A stretch of DNA of 64,000 nucleotides, taken from contig NZ_VYVA01000001.1 in NCBI RefSeq assembly GCF_009193215.1, positions 434,001 to 498,000 of the forward strand, in the 5' to 3' direction. Within the stretch, counting starts at the first letter, position 1. Each line of letters starts with the position of its first letter. The notes under the pieces are model-generated. The model was not told the origin of the DNA. It made no database searches and was given only the letters and a program-made list of their open reading frames with translations. Source of the DNA: Flavicella marina (GTDB lineage: Bacteria > Bacteroidota > Bacteroidia > Flavobacteriales > Flavobacteriaceae). Position numbers and translations under genes: made by a program. Shown here one piece after another: positions 48,703 to 57,691 of this stretch.

Positions 48703-49989
48703 TTAGTTGATAACCAATTTTGTTATTGCTGTCTTTCCTGCATTTTCTATTTTTACGAAATAAATTCCAGACGTCAGTCCTTGTAATGATATTTCACTAA
48801 CTGCTTTAGTAACAATCTTATTTTTCAATGCTACTCCTGTTGCATCATAAATTGACACATTACTGTTGTTTGGAGCCTCTACATTTACAGCATCCGTTGC
48901 TGGGTTTGGGTATACTGATACGCCTTCTAAGGTGTTTTTAGACACTGAAGCTTCTGCATCTTTATATAAAAAACCGTCTACTCTCTGCGCTACTGTAAAC
49001 CCCTCTTCTAGAGGATCTAAAGTTATTTGTGCCAATTGACCTGCTGATAGCGTTGGAAATTTTATCTTATCATCAGCGAAATTTTGGATTTTAACAGATG
49101 CTGTTTCCCAATCTGCATTTGCAGCACTAAACTCAACTGTATTTACACCAAGATTATCGATATCAAAAATCAACGTTCCAGTTCCTCTTAAATCTAAAGA
49201 ACCAATCGTCTGAGCACTATTAAACTCAATTGTCGAAGTGGCTGTACCTGTTTTTTCTAATTCTCCAGAAAGTGAATTCGCACCATTCAATATCAAAGTT
49301 TGGTCCGAATCATCATTCATATACAATTTAGACCCAGATGGAATAAACTTATCCACCCCAGCTGTATTAACGGTTAGCGTACCATTGTCTTCATATTCAA
49401 TATTCCCAGTAAAAGCACTCAGATCTGCATTTACACCAAAAATATAACCACCTGTAGATGCTGCATGATCAAACAAACGAATATCTTTTGCACCTGTTAC
49501 TACTCCATCAAATTCAAAAGTAGCCAAACTAGAATAGTTTCTCAATTTTAAAATTTGATCTAATTGCAATGTACTATTTGACCCCATTTTGATACCTTGA
49601 TCTGCAGTACCCGTAATATCGGTGTTTTTGACTGAAGCCTGAGCGTAAATCACTTTACAATCGACAATAAACAGTGCATCTTTATTCTGATACAAACCAG
49701 CATCTCCGTTAAATGTAATAGCGCTACCACCTGTACTAGATAGTGTATAACTTGTTGTATTTGAATCAGATCTTAGAAACCTTAACGAGATATCTTCATC
49801 TAAAGTTACATCTGCTTGTATAAAAACATTATCACCTGCAACCGGTTTGGTATCATCAGACCAATTGGTCGCTGTGCTCCATAGCGCATCTGTAGTTCCG
49901 TTAAAAGTTCTATCTGCCTGAGCATTTCCGTTTTGATTTGCAAACAGTATTGCAACCAATAAATTTGTAAAAAGTAATTTTTTAATCAT
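48703..49989 (-). CDS. T9SS-exported repetitive beta protein of unknown function
   Basis: A 428-residue protein with a signal peptide (cleavage near GNAQA), a long Asn/Thr/Ser-rich beta region resembling autotransporter-like passenger strands (ATNWSDDTKPVAGDNVFIQADVTL at the start, later LNGANSLSGELEKTGT), and a type A T9SS sorting domain (about 355-428, GVSVYPNPATDAVNV to ITKLVIN). The opening W..A.NW motif occurs in many surface beta-helix proteins. It has its own transcription unit between the CBM9-like gene and the 988-residue gene. It may be a surface adhesin or glycan binder. No enzyme motif is seen. Confidence 0.8.
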   Translation of the reverse strand: MIKKLLFTNLLVAILFANQNGNAQADRTFNGTTDALWSTATNWSDDTKPVAGDNVFIQADVTLDEDISLRFLRSDSNTTSYTLSSTGGSAITFNGDAGLYQNKDALFIVDCKVIYAQASVKNTDITGTADQGIKMGSNSTLQLDQILKLRNYSSLATFEFDGVVTGAKDIRLFDHAASTGGYIFGVNADLSAFTGNIEYEDNGTLTVNTAGVDKFIPSGSKLYMNDDSDQTLILNGANSLSGELEKTGTATSTIEFNSAQTIGSLDLRGTGTLIFDIDNLGVNTVEFSAANADWETASVKIQNFADDKIKFPTLSAGQLAQITLDPLEEGFTVAQRVDGFLYKDAEASVSKNTLEGVSVYPNPATDAVNVEAPNNSNVSIYDATGVALKNKIVTKAVSEISLQGLTSGIYFVKIENAGKTAITKLVIN

Positions 49990-50207
49990 GTTAATAATCT
50001 TTTAGGTTAGTTCAAATACAAAATAACAACCAACATAAAAAGATCATGTACCTTACTGTAAGTTTAATGTAACCTCGTGTACGCAATACACTTACAACCA
50101 AAAAGAAACCAATAAATACAACGCTAAATAACGACCTTAAAAAAAGAATTATCAAAAGCCAAACATAAATAAAAAGGTGAATTCGTACAAAGCAGAATAC
50201 AAAAAAA

Positions 50208-50975
50208 CTATTCTACGAATTGCATCAAACCAAATCTATTGGGTTGATGTACATCTTTTTCAATGTCATAAATAGGAAATAAAGTAGAAGTAATTCTTCG
50301 CTCACCTTTTGTTTCATTTCTATCTTGCCTAACAACTAAAAAAGCCCATTTGTTACCATTTTTGGCAGGTACAATTTCACCTAAAAATCCGAATACAGAA
50401 AGTGGAATCTCCATTTCCATTGTCCATCCTTCATCGAGGTCAGAATCATCGTTAATAGTACCTTTGTAAGTTACTGCAGTTCTAAAGTCAGGATTGAAGG
50501 TTTTTAACCCCAGGTCTCTACCTTGATAGTAATTATTAAAGAACAAAATATCGTTGGATGCTTGGTACAAATTTACTTCAAACCCAAAATGAACATCTAA
50601 ACTATCAGGAACGGGAATTACAAAAAACTCTGCGCAGTCATCAAAAAATGTTTTCCCATCACGTTTAGTTTCTCTAGCGTTGAGATATTTATCTTCGAAT
50701 TCATAAAACAAATACAAACTTTTCTCGTTCCAAAGCATTCTAAACGTAGCCTTTTGATTGTCGGTTGGTTTGACATTGTTATAGATATAATCTAAGGTTC
50801 TTGATTCTGTACTTCCCCAAGAGTCTTCGTTCATCTTACCATCAATCAAAATAGTTTCTTGAGTTCGTGTAACATGAAAAATCTCTTGTTCACCCAACAC
50901 AAGTTGTTTTTGACTAAACACCATTTTTGACATACAAATGATGATCGCGATAAATAATAGAATATTTTTGTTCAT
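50208..50975 (-). CDS. CBM9-like carbohydrate-binding protein
   Basis: A 255-residue exported protein (signal peptide about 1-21) made of one carbohydrate-binding family 9-like domain. Typical features are the opening TILIDGKMNEDSWGST, the MLWNEKSLYLFYEFEDKYLNA strand, DDCAEFFVIP and WTMEMEIPLSVFG with VVRQDRN near the end. Such stand-alone CBM9-like proteins are common in sugar loci of Bacteroidota. It lies 39 bases downstream of the HTCS gene and is probably co-transcribed with it. The ligand is unknown. Confidence 0.85.
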   Translation of the reverse strand: MNKNILLFIAIIICMSKMVFSQKQLVLGEQEIFHVTRTQETILIDGKMNEDSWGSTESRTLDYIYNNVKPTDNQKATFRMLWNEKSLYLFYEFEDKYLNARETKRDGKTFFDDCAEFFVIPVPDSLDVHFGFEVNLYQASNDILFFNNYYQGRDLGLKTFNPDFRTAVTYKGTINDDSDLDEGWTMEMEIPLSVFGFLGEIVPAKNGNKWAFLVVRQDRNETKGERRITSTLFPIYDIEKDVHQPNRFGLMQFVE

Positions 50976-51014
50976 AAAAGATTAATGTTTGACAAAACAA
51001 TCGTGATTCAACTG

Positions 51015-54000
51015 CTATGCTTCATTTGATTTTTCTCCACCATTTTTCACATGAGTGGCGTACTTACCTGGTGTAACACCATATTTCTGAAGAAATACTC
51101 TACTAAAATGCGGCCTACTCTTGAACCCAGTAAGCGTATATACTTCGTTGACTTTCATATCTTCATTTGCCAACAAACCAGCAGCTTTTTTAAGCCTATA
51201 ATTCTTCAACAACTCAAAAGGTGTTTGACCTGTCAAGGCTTTTACTTTCTGGTAAAAATGAGTTCTATTTAGATATAAGTCTTTCACAAAACTGTTGAGA
51301 TCTAAGTCTTGATTATCTAAATTATCATCAATTAACTTATACAACTTCTCAAGAAACAATACATCTTTTGAACTTTCTTCACCTGACTCTAATTTTAATG
51401 GGATATCTGTTTTAAATCGCTCTCTTAATGTTTTTCTGTTTTTTAAGATCGATTCGATTTTCGTTACTAAAAACTGAATATTGAATGGTTTTTTAACATA
51501 AGCATCCGCTCCATCCTGTAGTCCTTTTAATTGATCTTCAACCGATGTACTTGCTGTAAGCAATACTACAGGAATATGACTCGTTTTTATATCCGTTTTG
51601 ATATGTTTACATAAGTCGAATCCATTCATAACTGGCATCAAAACATCACTTACTACAATATCGGGCCAATCATTTTCCATAGCTTTTATACACCCCTCGC
51701 CATCGACAAAAGTTTCTACTTCAAAAAACTCTGACAATATAGTTGAAACAAACTTCCTCATTTCACTATTGTCTTCTGCAAAAAACACTTTGGCACCCGA
51801 AAATTCTGGATCTACAATTATTTTTGAAAGACTCTTTGTTTTGTCTGTCGTTAGATGAGATACTATCGATTTTTCAGAAGTTAAAATTTGTTGCTCTTTA
51901 TCTTCAAGTGTGGCATCATAGTCTTCGGTTACAATTGGTAATATAACCGTAAATTTTGTTCCTTCTCCGAATACACTTTCTGCAAAAATTTCACCATAAT
52001 GCATATCTACCAGACGTTTTGCAAATGCCAATCCAATACCAGAACCACCTATATATTCACTATGTTTTTTTTCTGATTGATAAAAACGCTCAAAAATATG
52101 AACGATATCTTCTTCGTCAATTCCTCTTCCAGTGTCTTCAAAGGTGATTGTTACATTATTATCTTGTTGCCCAAATGTCACGATTACTTTATCCCCAGCA
52201 TCTGTGTATTTAAAAGCATTGTTTAAAATGTTATTGCATATTTTTTCTAACTTGTCTCTGTCTGCAGAAACATAAACATTATCAACCTCTTCTTTCAATT
52301 GCAATGTTTTTTGATCTGTATGCGCCATAAATTGAAAATTCTCGACAATTTCTTCTACAAATGCATTAAAACTAAAGGTAGAAAATCGCATTTTCAACAA
52401 ATTGGCATCTGATCTTTGAAAATCATGAACTTGATCTACCAATTGTGAGATTTTTTTAGATTGTCTTTGAACAATTGTCAATTTATCTGTGATGTCTGGA
52501 TTGTTTTTAAAACGATCTAACAACAACGCAACGGGTCCAGAAATTAAAGTAAGAGGTGTTTTGATTTCATGAGATATATTTGAAAAAAAGCGCAATTTCG
52601 CATTGTTTATATTTTTTACATTGTCTATTTCTAATTGTTCTATCTCTACCTTATGATTCAGTTTTTGAATTTTAAAAATCACAGCACCAATTAAAGAGAC
52701 AACCCCTAACAAAAGCACAAAATAAAGTAGGTATGCCAAATTACTTTTCCAAAAAGGAGGTACGATTGTAATCAGCAGTTTTCTCGGCTGCGTCCATTTC
52801 CCTAAAGAATTAGAGGCCATCGCTGTCAACTGGTAAGTACCTGGCTGCAATCCAGAATACGAAAGTGTTTTTTTATCAGAAGACACTGTTACCCAACCGT
52901 CTGTAATTGAACTGAACTTATATTTTATTTGATGATTCTTTGGATTGGAAAAATGCAAAGATGTTAGGTCAATTGAAAATACATTCTCGTTATATTTTAA
53001 CTCAAGATGTTTTGTTTCGTTTAAACGTTGTTTTAACAACACTCTATTTTGAACCGTATCGTTTGAAACGATTGCATCGTTATGAATTTTTAAATTCTCA
53101 AATTCTAATCTAGGCAACGCTTCAGTGCGTGAAGCTGCTTTCGGATTGAAATAACACAACCCCTTATCCCCCGAAAATATCAACAGTTTATTTTTATAGC
53201 TTTTCGCATTAAAACCAAAATCTTCAAACGGAAGTCCTTCATCGATTGTAAACTTTCGAATGTGATTATCTTTCGTGTAAAATTTATTCAAACCAATATT
53301 TGTGCTAATCCACAAATTATTCTCCACATCAGATAAAAGTGATTTCACTACATTATTTGACAAACCATCTTTTTCTGAGATTGCCATAAATTTAGCATCA
53401 GCATCACTATCGATCACCTTACAAAAACCTCCACCTTCAGTACCTACATAAAACTCTTCATTCTGCAAGCGAATAGCACTTGTTACAAAATTACTTGATA
53501 TCGAATACGCATTATTTACATCATGGGTAAATTGAGTTACCTCTACATCTTTCAAATCAGTATTAGAAGTATAATCTAATCGAAACAACCCATCTGAATC
53601 TGCTCCGAGCCAAATATATTTATGCAATGGATCGGCATAGACATTTCTTACTAGTGACAATTTTTTATCAGCAAATTTTGGATGGACAGCATTTATAGAT
53701 TCAATATGTTTCACATCTCGTTTAGTATCCAAAGAAATTTTTATCACATCATTTGTTGTCCCTAACCAAATATTTCCATAAGCATCTTCGGCAAACGATC
53801 TTGGTGACATTCTCGAAAATATAGGAATACTCGTATCAATAATTTTCTCTTTTCGAAAAGCATCTTTTCTTATTCTATACAAACCCTTGGTTCCTAATCG
53901 AAACCATAAATCTTTTTTAGAATCAATAAATACATCTGTAACACGATTCTTGTCCTCTTCCGACAACTTGTAATTTACTTTTTCAAAGGACTTGGTCTTA

Positions 54001-55157
54001 AGGTTGTATAACTTCAATCCTCCTTTATTGAGTGCAATCAGTATTTTTTTTCCTTCGTAATTATGAAAACTATGAATTGCAGAAAAACTCATCTGTTGAT
54101 TATTCTTCAAAGGATTTTTTAGATGTTTGAAAGGGTTTTCTTTGATGTCAAATTGGAAAACACCTTTATTGAAAGTAGACAACCAACAACCTCCTATCGA
54201 TGAAAACAGCGCACCGCTTGCACGCAATAAACCATTTTTTTGATGCATCGTTTCATAGCCACAAGCCTCTCCCTTTACAAACTTATCGCTCTCCGAAATT
54301 TTCAACACACCATTGTCATTCATACCAAGCCATAAACTACCATATCTATCTACTCCTACACTCGTAAACACCTGATCATTTCTACGCGTATATTTCAACT
54401 CTATACTATATGAATTGTTCAAGTCTTTTTTATAGCTAAGTACACCAATTCCTCTATTAAGAGTTACCAATATAGTATTATTGTTATATCGAGAAATATC
54501 ATTCGCCGCTTGAGAAAACTTAAAATCTTCATTAGAAATATCAGTGAACTTCTTAGAAATCACATTAAATAAATACAACCCTTCACTCGTCGAAAAGAGA
54601 TAATGAAATTGATCTAACTTTTCTAAATCGTAGTATGATATATCTTCGATTGGAATGGTATATTTTGCTTCCAAAGAATAATCTTCAGAAAAAATCAAAA
54701 TTCCATTTTTTTCTGTCACCGCTACAACAAACTTATTTTCTTTATCTACAAACTGTCGTCTTACAATAACCTCACTATCCCCATCGTTGGCATTCGGATA
54801 AATCGCATTGAATTTTTCAGTTTCGTAATTGTAGCGAGAGATTCCTTTATCAGTACCAATCCAAAGATCACCATTCTTATCTTCAACCATCGAGCGAACT
54901 CTATTACTCAACAATAATTTATTCCCAATGGTATTTTTATAAGTTTTCAATTTATAACCGTCGTACCTATTGAAACCATCATAAGTTCCAAACCACAGAA
55001 ACCCTTTTGAATCTTCTAATATAGAGGTTACACCATTATGAGCCAGACCATCTGAAATTGTGATGTTCTTTTTTACAAGTAATTCTTTGTCTTGCGCAAA
55101 AGAATTTAGAATTACAAATAGTAACAATAATATGCTAAGCTTGTTTTTTGAACTCAA
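51015..55157 (-). CDS. Hybrid two-component system (HTCS) regulator
   Basis: A one-protein sensor and DNA-binding regulator that typically binds an oligosaccharide in the periplasm and activates its sugar locus. The 1380 residues contain a signal peptide, a double seven-bladed propeller of reg_prop repeats (about 25-690; GFLWFGTYDGFNRYDG, GDLWIGTDKGISRY), a Y_Y_Y domain (about 725-795), a membrane helix (about 805-825), HisKA with His 863 (SNISHEIKTPL), HATPase (DTGRGIDEEDI, GGSGIGLAF), a receiver domain (about 1120-1240, VSDVLMPVMNG) and an AraC-type HTH (about 1270-1372). Only TTG at 55157 can start the signal peptide. It sits at the right end of the locus. Confidence 0.95.
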   Translation of the reverse strand: MSSKNKLSILLLLFVILNSFAQDKELLVKKNITISDGLAHNGVTSILEDSKGFLWFGTYDGFNRYDGYKLKTYKNTIGNKLLLSNRVRSMVEDKNGDLWIGTDKGISRYNYETEKFNAIYPNANDGDSEVIVRRQFVDKENKFVVAVTEKNGILIFSEDYSLEAKYTIPIEDISYYDLEKLDQFHYLFSTSEGLYLFNVISKKFTDISNEDFKFSQAANDISRYNNNTILVTLNRGIGVLSYKKDLNNSYSIELKYTRRNDQVFTSVGVDRYGSLWLGMNDNGVLKISESDKFVKGEACGYETMHQKNGLLRASGALFSSIGGCWLSTFNKGVFQFDIKENPFKHLKNPLKNNQQMSFSAIHSFHNYEGKKILIALNKGGLKLYNLKTKSFEKVNYKLSEEDKNRVTDVFIDSKKDLWFRLGTKGLYRIRKDAFRKEKIIDTSIPIFSRMSPRSFAEDAYGNIWLGTTNDVIKISLDTKRDVKHIESINAVHPKFADKKLSLVRNVYADPLHKYIWLGADSDGLFRLDYTSNTDLKDVEVTQFTHDVNNAYSISSNFVTSAIRLQNEEFYVGTEGGGFCKVIDSDADAKFMAISEKDGLSNNVVKSLLSDVENNLWISTNIGLNKFYTKDNHIRKFTIDEGLPFEDFGFNAKSYKNKLLIFSGDKGLCYFNPKAASRTEALPRLEFENLKIHNDAIVSNDTVQNRVLLKQRLNETKHLELKYNENVFSIDLTSLHFSNPKNHQIKYKFSSITDGWVTVSSDKKTLSYSGLQPGTYQLTAMASNSLGKWTQPRKLLITIVPPFWKSNLAYLLYFVLLLGVVSLIGAVIFKIQKLNHKVEIEQLEIDNVKNINNAKLRFFSNISHEIKTPLTLISGPVALLLDRFKNNPDITDKLTIVQRQSKKISQLVDQVHDFQRSDANLLKMRFSTFSFNAFVEEIVENFQFMAHTDQKTLQLKEEVDNVYVSADRDKLEKICNNILNNAFKYTDAGDKVIVTFGQQDNNVTITFEDTGRGIDEEDIVHIFERFYQSEKKHSEYIGGSGIGLAFAKRLVDMHYGEIFAESVFGEGTKFTVILPIVTEDYDATLEDKEQQILTSEKSIVSHLTTDKTKSLSKIIVDPEFSGAKVFFAEDNSEMRKFVSTILSEFFEVETFVDGEGCIKAMENDWPDIVVSDVLMPVMNGFDLCKHIKTDIKTSHIPVVLLTASTSVEDQLKGLQDGADAYVKKPFNIQFLVTKIESILKNRKTLRERFKTDIPLKLESGEESSKDVLFLEKLYKLIDDNLDNQDLDLNSFVKDLYLNRTHFYQKVKALTGQTPFELLKNYRLKKAAGLLANEDMKVNEVYTLTGFKSRPHFSRVFLQKYGVTPGKYATHVKNGGEKSNEA

Positions 55158-55320
55158 AATCGAAAGTTTAGTTTAAAGTATCGTTGTACATTCTCTATGG
55201 ACACAAAACAAATGTAATCTATTTACAGAAATAATTAAAACACAAAAAAACTCGAAACAAATTTGTTAGTAGTTTTTCGAAAATACGGGATTTTGCAAAT
55301 GCAAATGTCTTAAAAAGCAA

Positions 55321-55350
55321 AAAACCACCAAACAAGTTTGGTGGTTTTTT
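55321..55350 (-). terminator. Terminator after tRNA-Ser
   Basis: The perfect stem AAAACCACCAAAC/GTTTGGTGGTTTT with a two-base loop is followed on the minus strand by T-rich sequence, 25 bases beyond the tRNA 3' end. Confidence 0.9.
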
Positions 55351-55374
55351 ATTGTCAAGCTTTGCGCTTGTTTG

Positions 55375-55459
55375 CGGAGAATGAGGGATTCGAACCCCCG
55401 GAGGTGTGACCCTCAACAGTTTTCAAGACTGCCGCATTCGACCACTCTGCCAATTCTCC
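55375..55459 (-). tRNA. tRNA-Ser (anticodon TGA)
   Basis: An 85-base class II tRNA with the acceptor stem GGAGAAT/ATTCTCC, anticodon TGA at 55423-55425 (CTTGAAA loop), a long variable arm (GAGGGTCACACCTC) and T-loop GGTTCGAATCC. The discriminator is G and CCA is not encoded. It bounds the right side of the accessory locus. Confidence 0.98.
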
Positions 55460-55596
55460 AAGTGTCTCATCAGGTATTCCCTGAATGCGGATGCAAATAT
55501 ACACTCATTTTACAATTTCATCAAACTTTTTGAAGTTTTTTTTGAAGTTTTTTTTTAGTTCTAAAAATAACTATCTGATTCTAAAAAAAATAAGTT

Positions 55597-56241
55597 TTAA
55601 TTATTGTAACCTATCTTTTTAAAAACGTAACCCAATGGAACAATTATTAGAAAAGAAACACTCCAAATTCCTGAACCTAAAGAAGCAAAAAACAATGAAA
55701 ACAATCCTGCACAAGGTTCTGGTAACAAAGAGTATAAAAGTTTTTTTTCTTCCGCTTCATTTATTTGATCTGAAGTAAGCTCATTTTTTCTTGCATACAA
55801 CCAGTTATATGCACCAATAAAACCGGCTAACGCTAGAAAGAAACTCTGCATCTGTAAAGCAAACACCATGCCTTCGTAAATTGTTTCTAAGCGCAAAAAA
55901 TACAAATACAACATCAAACATGACATTTGAAAAATTGTAAGCGCTGCGTGCATAGGAGAACTTTTCACTAAATTCCCCAACTGTCTGTTGAACTGTATCC
56001 AATAAACAACAATCATCAACAAACCTATAAACAAAGAAGCTAAAACCATCAGATGCTCACTATAACTTTCAGATAATGTTCCAATATTTAATTTTGAATC
56101 TTCTGGTGAAGGTAGCATTGAAAACAAATCAAAAATCAAAAACGCGTACAGAACGTTTACAATAATAACCAGACTATTCAGTATTCCTTTTCCTCTTTCT
56201 AGCTCAGCTTTACTAAATTTTTCTTTTTTTACTCCAAACAT
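55597..56241 (-). CDS. Multi-pass membrane protein, possibly TMEM175-like
   Basis: A 214-residue integral membrane protein with about five to six helices (about residues 22-44, 65-84, 97-118, 125-145 and 178-208). The pattern, an early helix after FSKAELERGKG followed by LFIGLLMIVVYWIQFNRQL, is like the TMEM175/DUF1211 potassium-channel family, but the usual FSDG motif is not present. It is a single gene between tRNA-Ser and the TauE gene. I give the family only as a weak possibility. Confidence 0.65.
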   Translation of the reverse strand: MFGVKKEKFSKAELERGKGILNSLVIIVNVLYAFLIFDLFSMLPSPEDSKLNIGTLSESYSEHLMVLASLFIGLLMIVVYWIQFNRQLGNLVKSSPMHAALTIFQMSCLMLYLYFLRLETIYEGMVFALQMQSFFLALAGFIGAYNWLYARKNELTSDQINEAEEKKLLYSLLPEPCAGLFSLFFASLGSGIWSVSFLIIVPLGYVFKKIGYNN

Positions 56242-56378
56242 ATGCTTCTAATTTGTGTTGACCTAATCGTAAAAATAACACTTTCAAAGCATTAAAGTAA
56301 AAACTTCTATTAAGTAAAATCGAACTACAAATTGGTTAACCAATTAAATTAATCCTACATTTGCAACAAATTAGTACT

Positions 56379-57134
56379 ATGGGATTTGAATACGATTGGA
56401 TTGTTTTAATAATTATTGGTGTTTTTGCGGGTGCATTGAACACCTTGGCAGGAGGAGGCTCACTCATTACACTGCCATTTTTAATTTTTTTAGGCTTGCC
56501 TCCATCGGTAGCAAACGGAACCAATAGAATTGCCATTTTATTTCAAACAGCATCAGCCGTTTCCGGTTTTAGAAGCAAAGGAATTAATACGTTTCCATTT
56601 AGTCTCTATATAGGAGCTTCTGCCTTTGTTGGTTCGATCGTTGGAACTCAAATAGCCATCGATATCAAAGGTGACACTTTCAATAAAATTCTTTCCATCA
56701 TTATGATTGTCGTGGTGCTATTGATTGTATTCAAGAAAAAAAATCTTGACATACAAAACCTATCAGAAAGAACAACAGGGAAACATTTATGGCTTTCTGT
56801 TGTTGCATTTTTCTTTGTTGGGATCTATGGTGGATTTATCAATGCCGGAATCGGGTTTATTATGCTGTTAGTTTTACCGATGATCAACCGATTGTCTTTG
56901 GTAAAAGCAAACGCTACAAAAGTCACGGTTGCTTTTATCTACACGACTATTGCGGTTGTGTTATTTGTACTGAACGACAAAATAAATTGGAAATACGGAC
57001 TTATTCTTGCTATTGGCAACTCAACTGGTGCTTGGCTTGCAAGTAGATATACTGTAAAAAAAGGAGATGGTTTTATTAGAATTGTATTGCTCGTTGTAGT
57101 AAGCGCAATGGCGGTAAAACTTTGGTTTTTCTAG
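56379..57134 (+). CDS. TauE/SafE-family sulfite or organosulfonate exporter
   Basis: A membrane exporter of the TauE/SafE family (4-toluene sulfonate uptake/sulfite export). The 251 residues from the ATG at 56379 hold eight likely helices, with the family motif AGALNTLAGGGSLITLPFLIFLG near the N-terminus (about 12-34) and its second copy AVVAFFFVGIYGGFINAGIGF in the middle; a TTG at 56361 would add six residues. It is convergent with gldD (ends overlap by four bases). Family members export sulfite, sulfonates or related anions. A link to sulfate freed by the sulfatases is conceivable but it is outside the sugar locus. Confidence 0.9.
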   Translation: MGFEYDWIVLIIIGVFAGALNTLAGGGSLITLPFLIFLGLPPSVANGTNRIAILFQTASAVSGFRSKGINTFPFSLYIGASAFVGSIVGTQIAIDIKGDTFNKILSIIMIVVVLLIVFKKKNLDIQNLSERTTGKHLWLSVVAFFFVGIYGGFINAGIGFIMLLVLPMINRLSLVKANATKVTVAFIYTTIAVVLFVLNDKINWKYGLILAIGNSTGAWLASRYTVKKGDGFIRIVLLVVVSAMAVKLWFF

Positions 57135-57691
57135 TTTTGTTTCCACTCCAAACTTTCCATTAATTTCACCACGTCTTTTCTGATATAATTTACAGCAGGC
57201 AAAATAGAATCATAATTTGGTTTTGCATAAAAATAGAGCGCTCCAGTCATGAAATTTTTCACAGAATCTGTTGCATGAAATTGAATCTGGGTAGCAGCAT
57301 TCCCATACACCTCGAACAACTTTCCGTACACTTTTTTTTCTTGGTTTTCATAAGGAACCGACTGAATATCATCTGCCTTAATCATGTGTTTGAAAGTCAA
57401 TTTTTCTGCATCTTTCATTAGCAATACTAAATTATTTTCAACTGGTTTATAAGTTAAAACCAAGGTTGCTTTTAATTTAGAATACTCAATATCTAAAGAA
57501 CCTTTTTGTTTTTTTATTACGGTTGCAGCATTGGAAAAACTAAAAACAAATGGATACTGAGAATCTTCAAATTTTTGATAACCTACTTCTTTATAATCCA
57601 AACGCAACAAGGCGTTCGGTTTCGGCTGCACTTCATTTTTACAGGCTACCACACTAAAAAACACTATTATTAGACCAATAAACCGAATCAT
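57131..57691 (-). CDS. gldD: Gliding motility lipoprotein GldD
   Basis: A lipoprotein required for gliding motility and type IX secretion in flavobacteria. The 186 residues have the lipobox FFSVVACKN (Cys 17) and the GldD pattern LRLDYKEVGYQKF, YPFVFSFSNAATV, TFKHMIKADDI and FMTGALYFYAKPNYDSILP, all recognisable. Its start overlaps the gldE stop by four bases, so translation is coupled. It shares the gldE-gldD pair found in gliding Bacteroidota. The molecular role of GldD is not settled. Confidence 0.93.
   Translation of the reverse strand: MIRFIGLIIVFFSVVACKNEVQPKPNALLRLDYKEVGYQKFEDSQYPFVFSFSNAATVIKKQKGSLDIEYSKLKATLVLTYKPVENNLVLLMKDAEKLTFKHMIKADDIQSVPYENQEKKVYGKLFEVYGNAATQIQFHATDSVKNFMTGALYFYAKPNYDSILPAVNYIRKDVVKLMESLEWKQN

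Noticed and set aside
55219-55416. 65-codon frame across the tRNA-Ser region
   Set aside because: It runs through the tRNA and its terminator hairpin, so it is not a protein gene.
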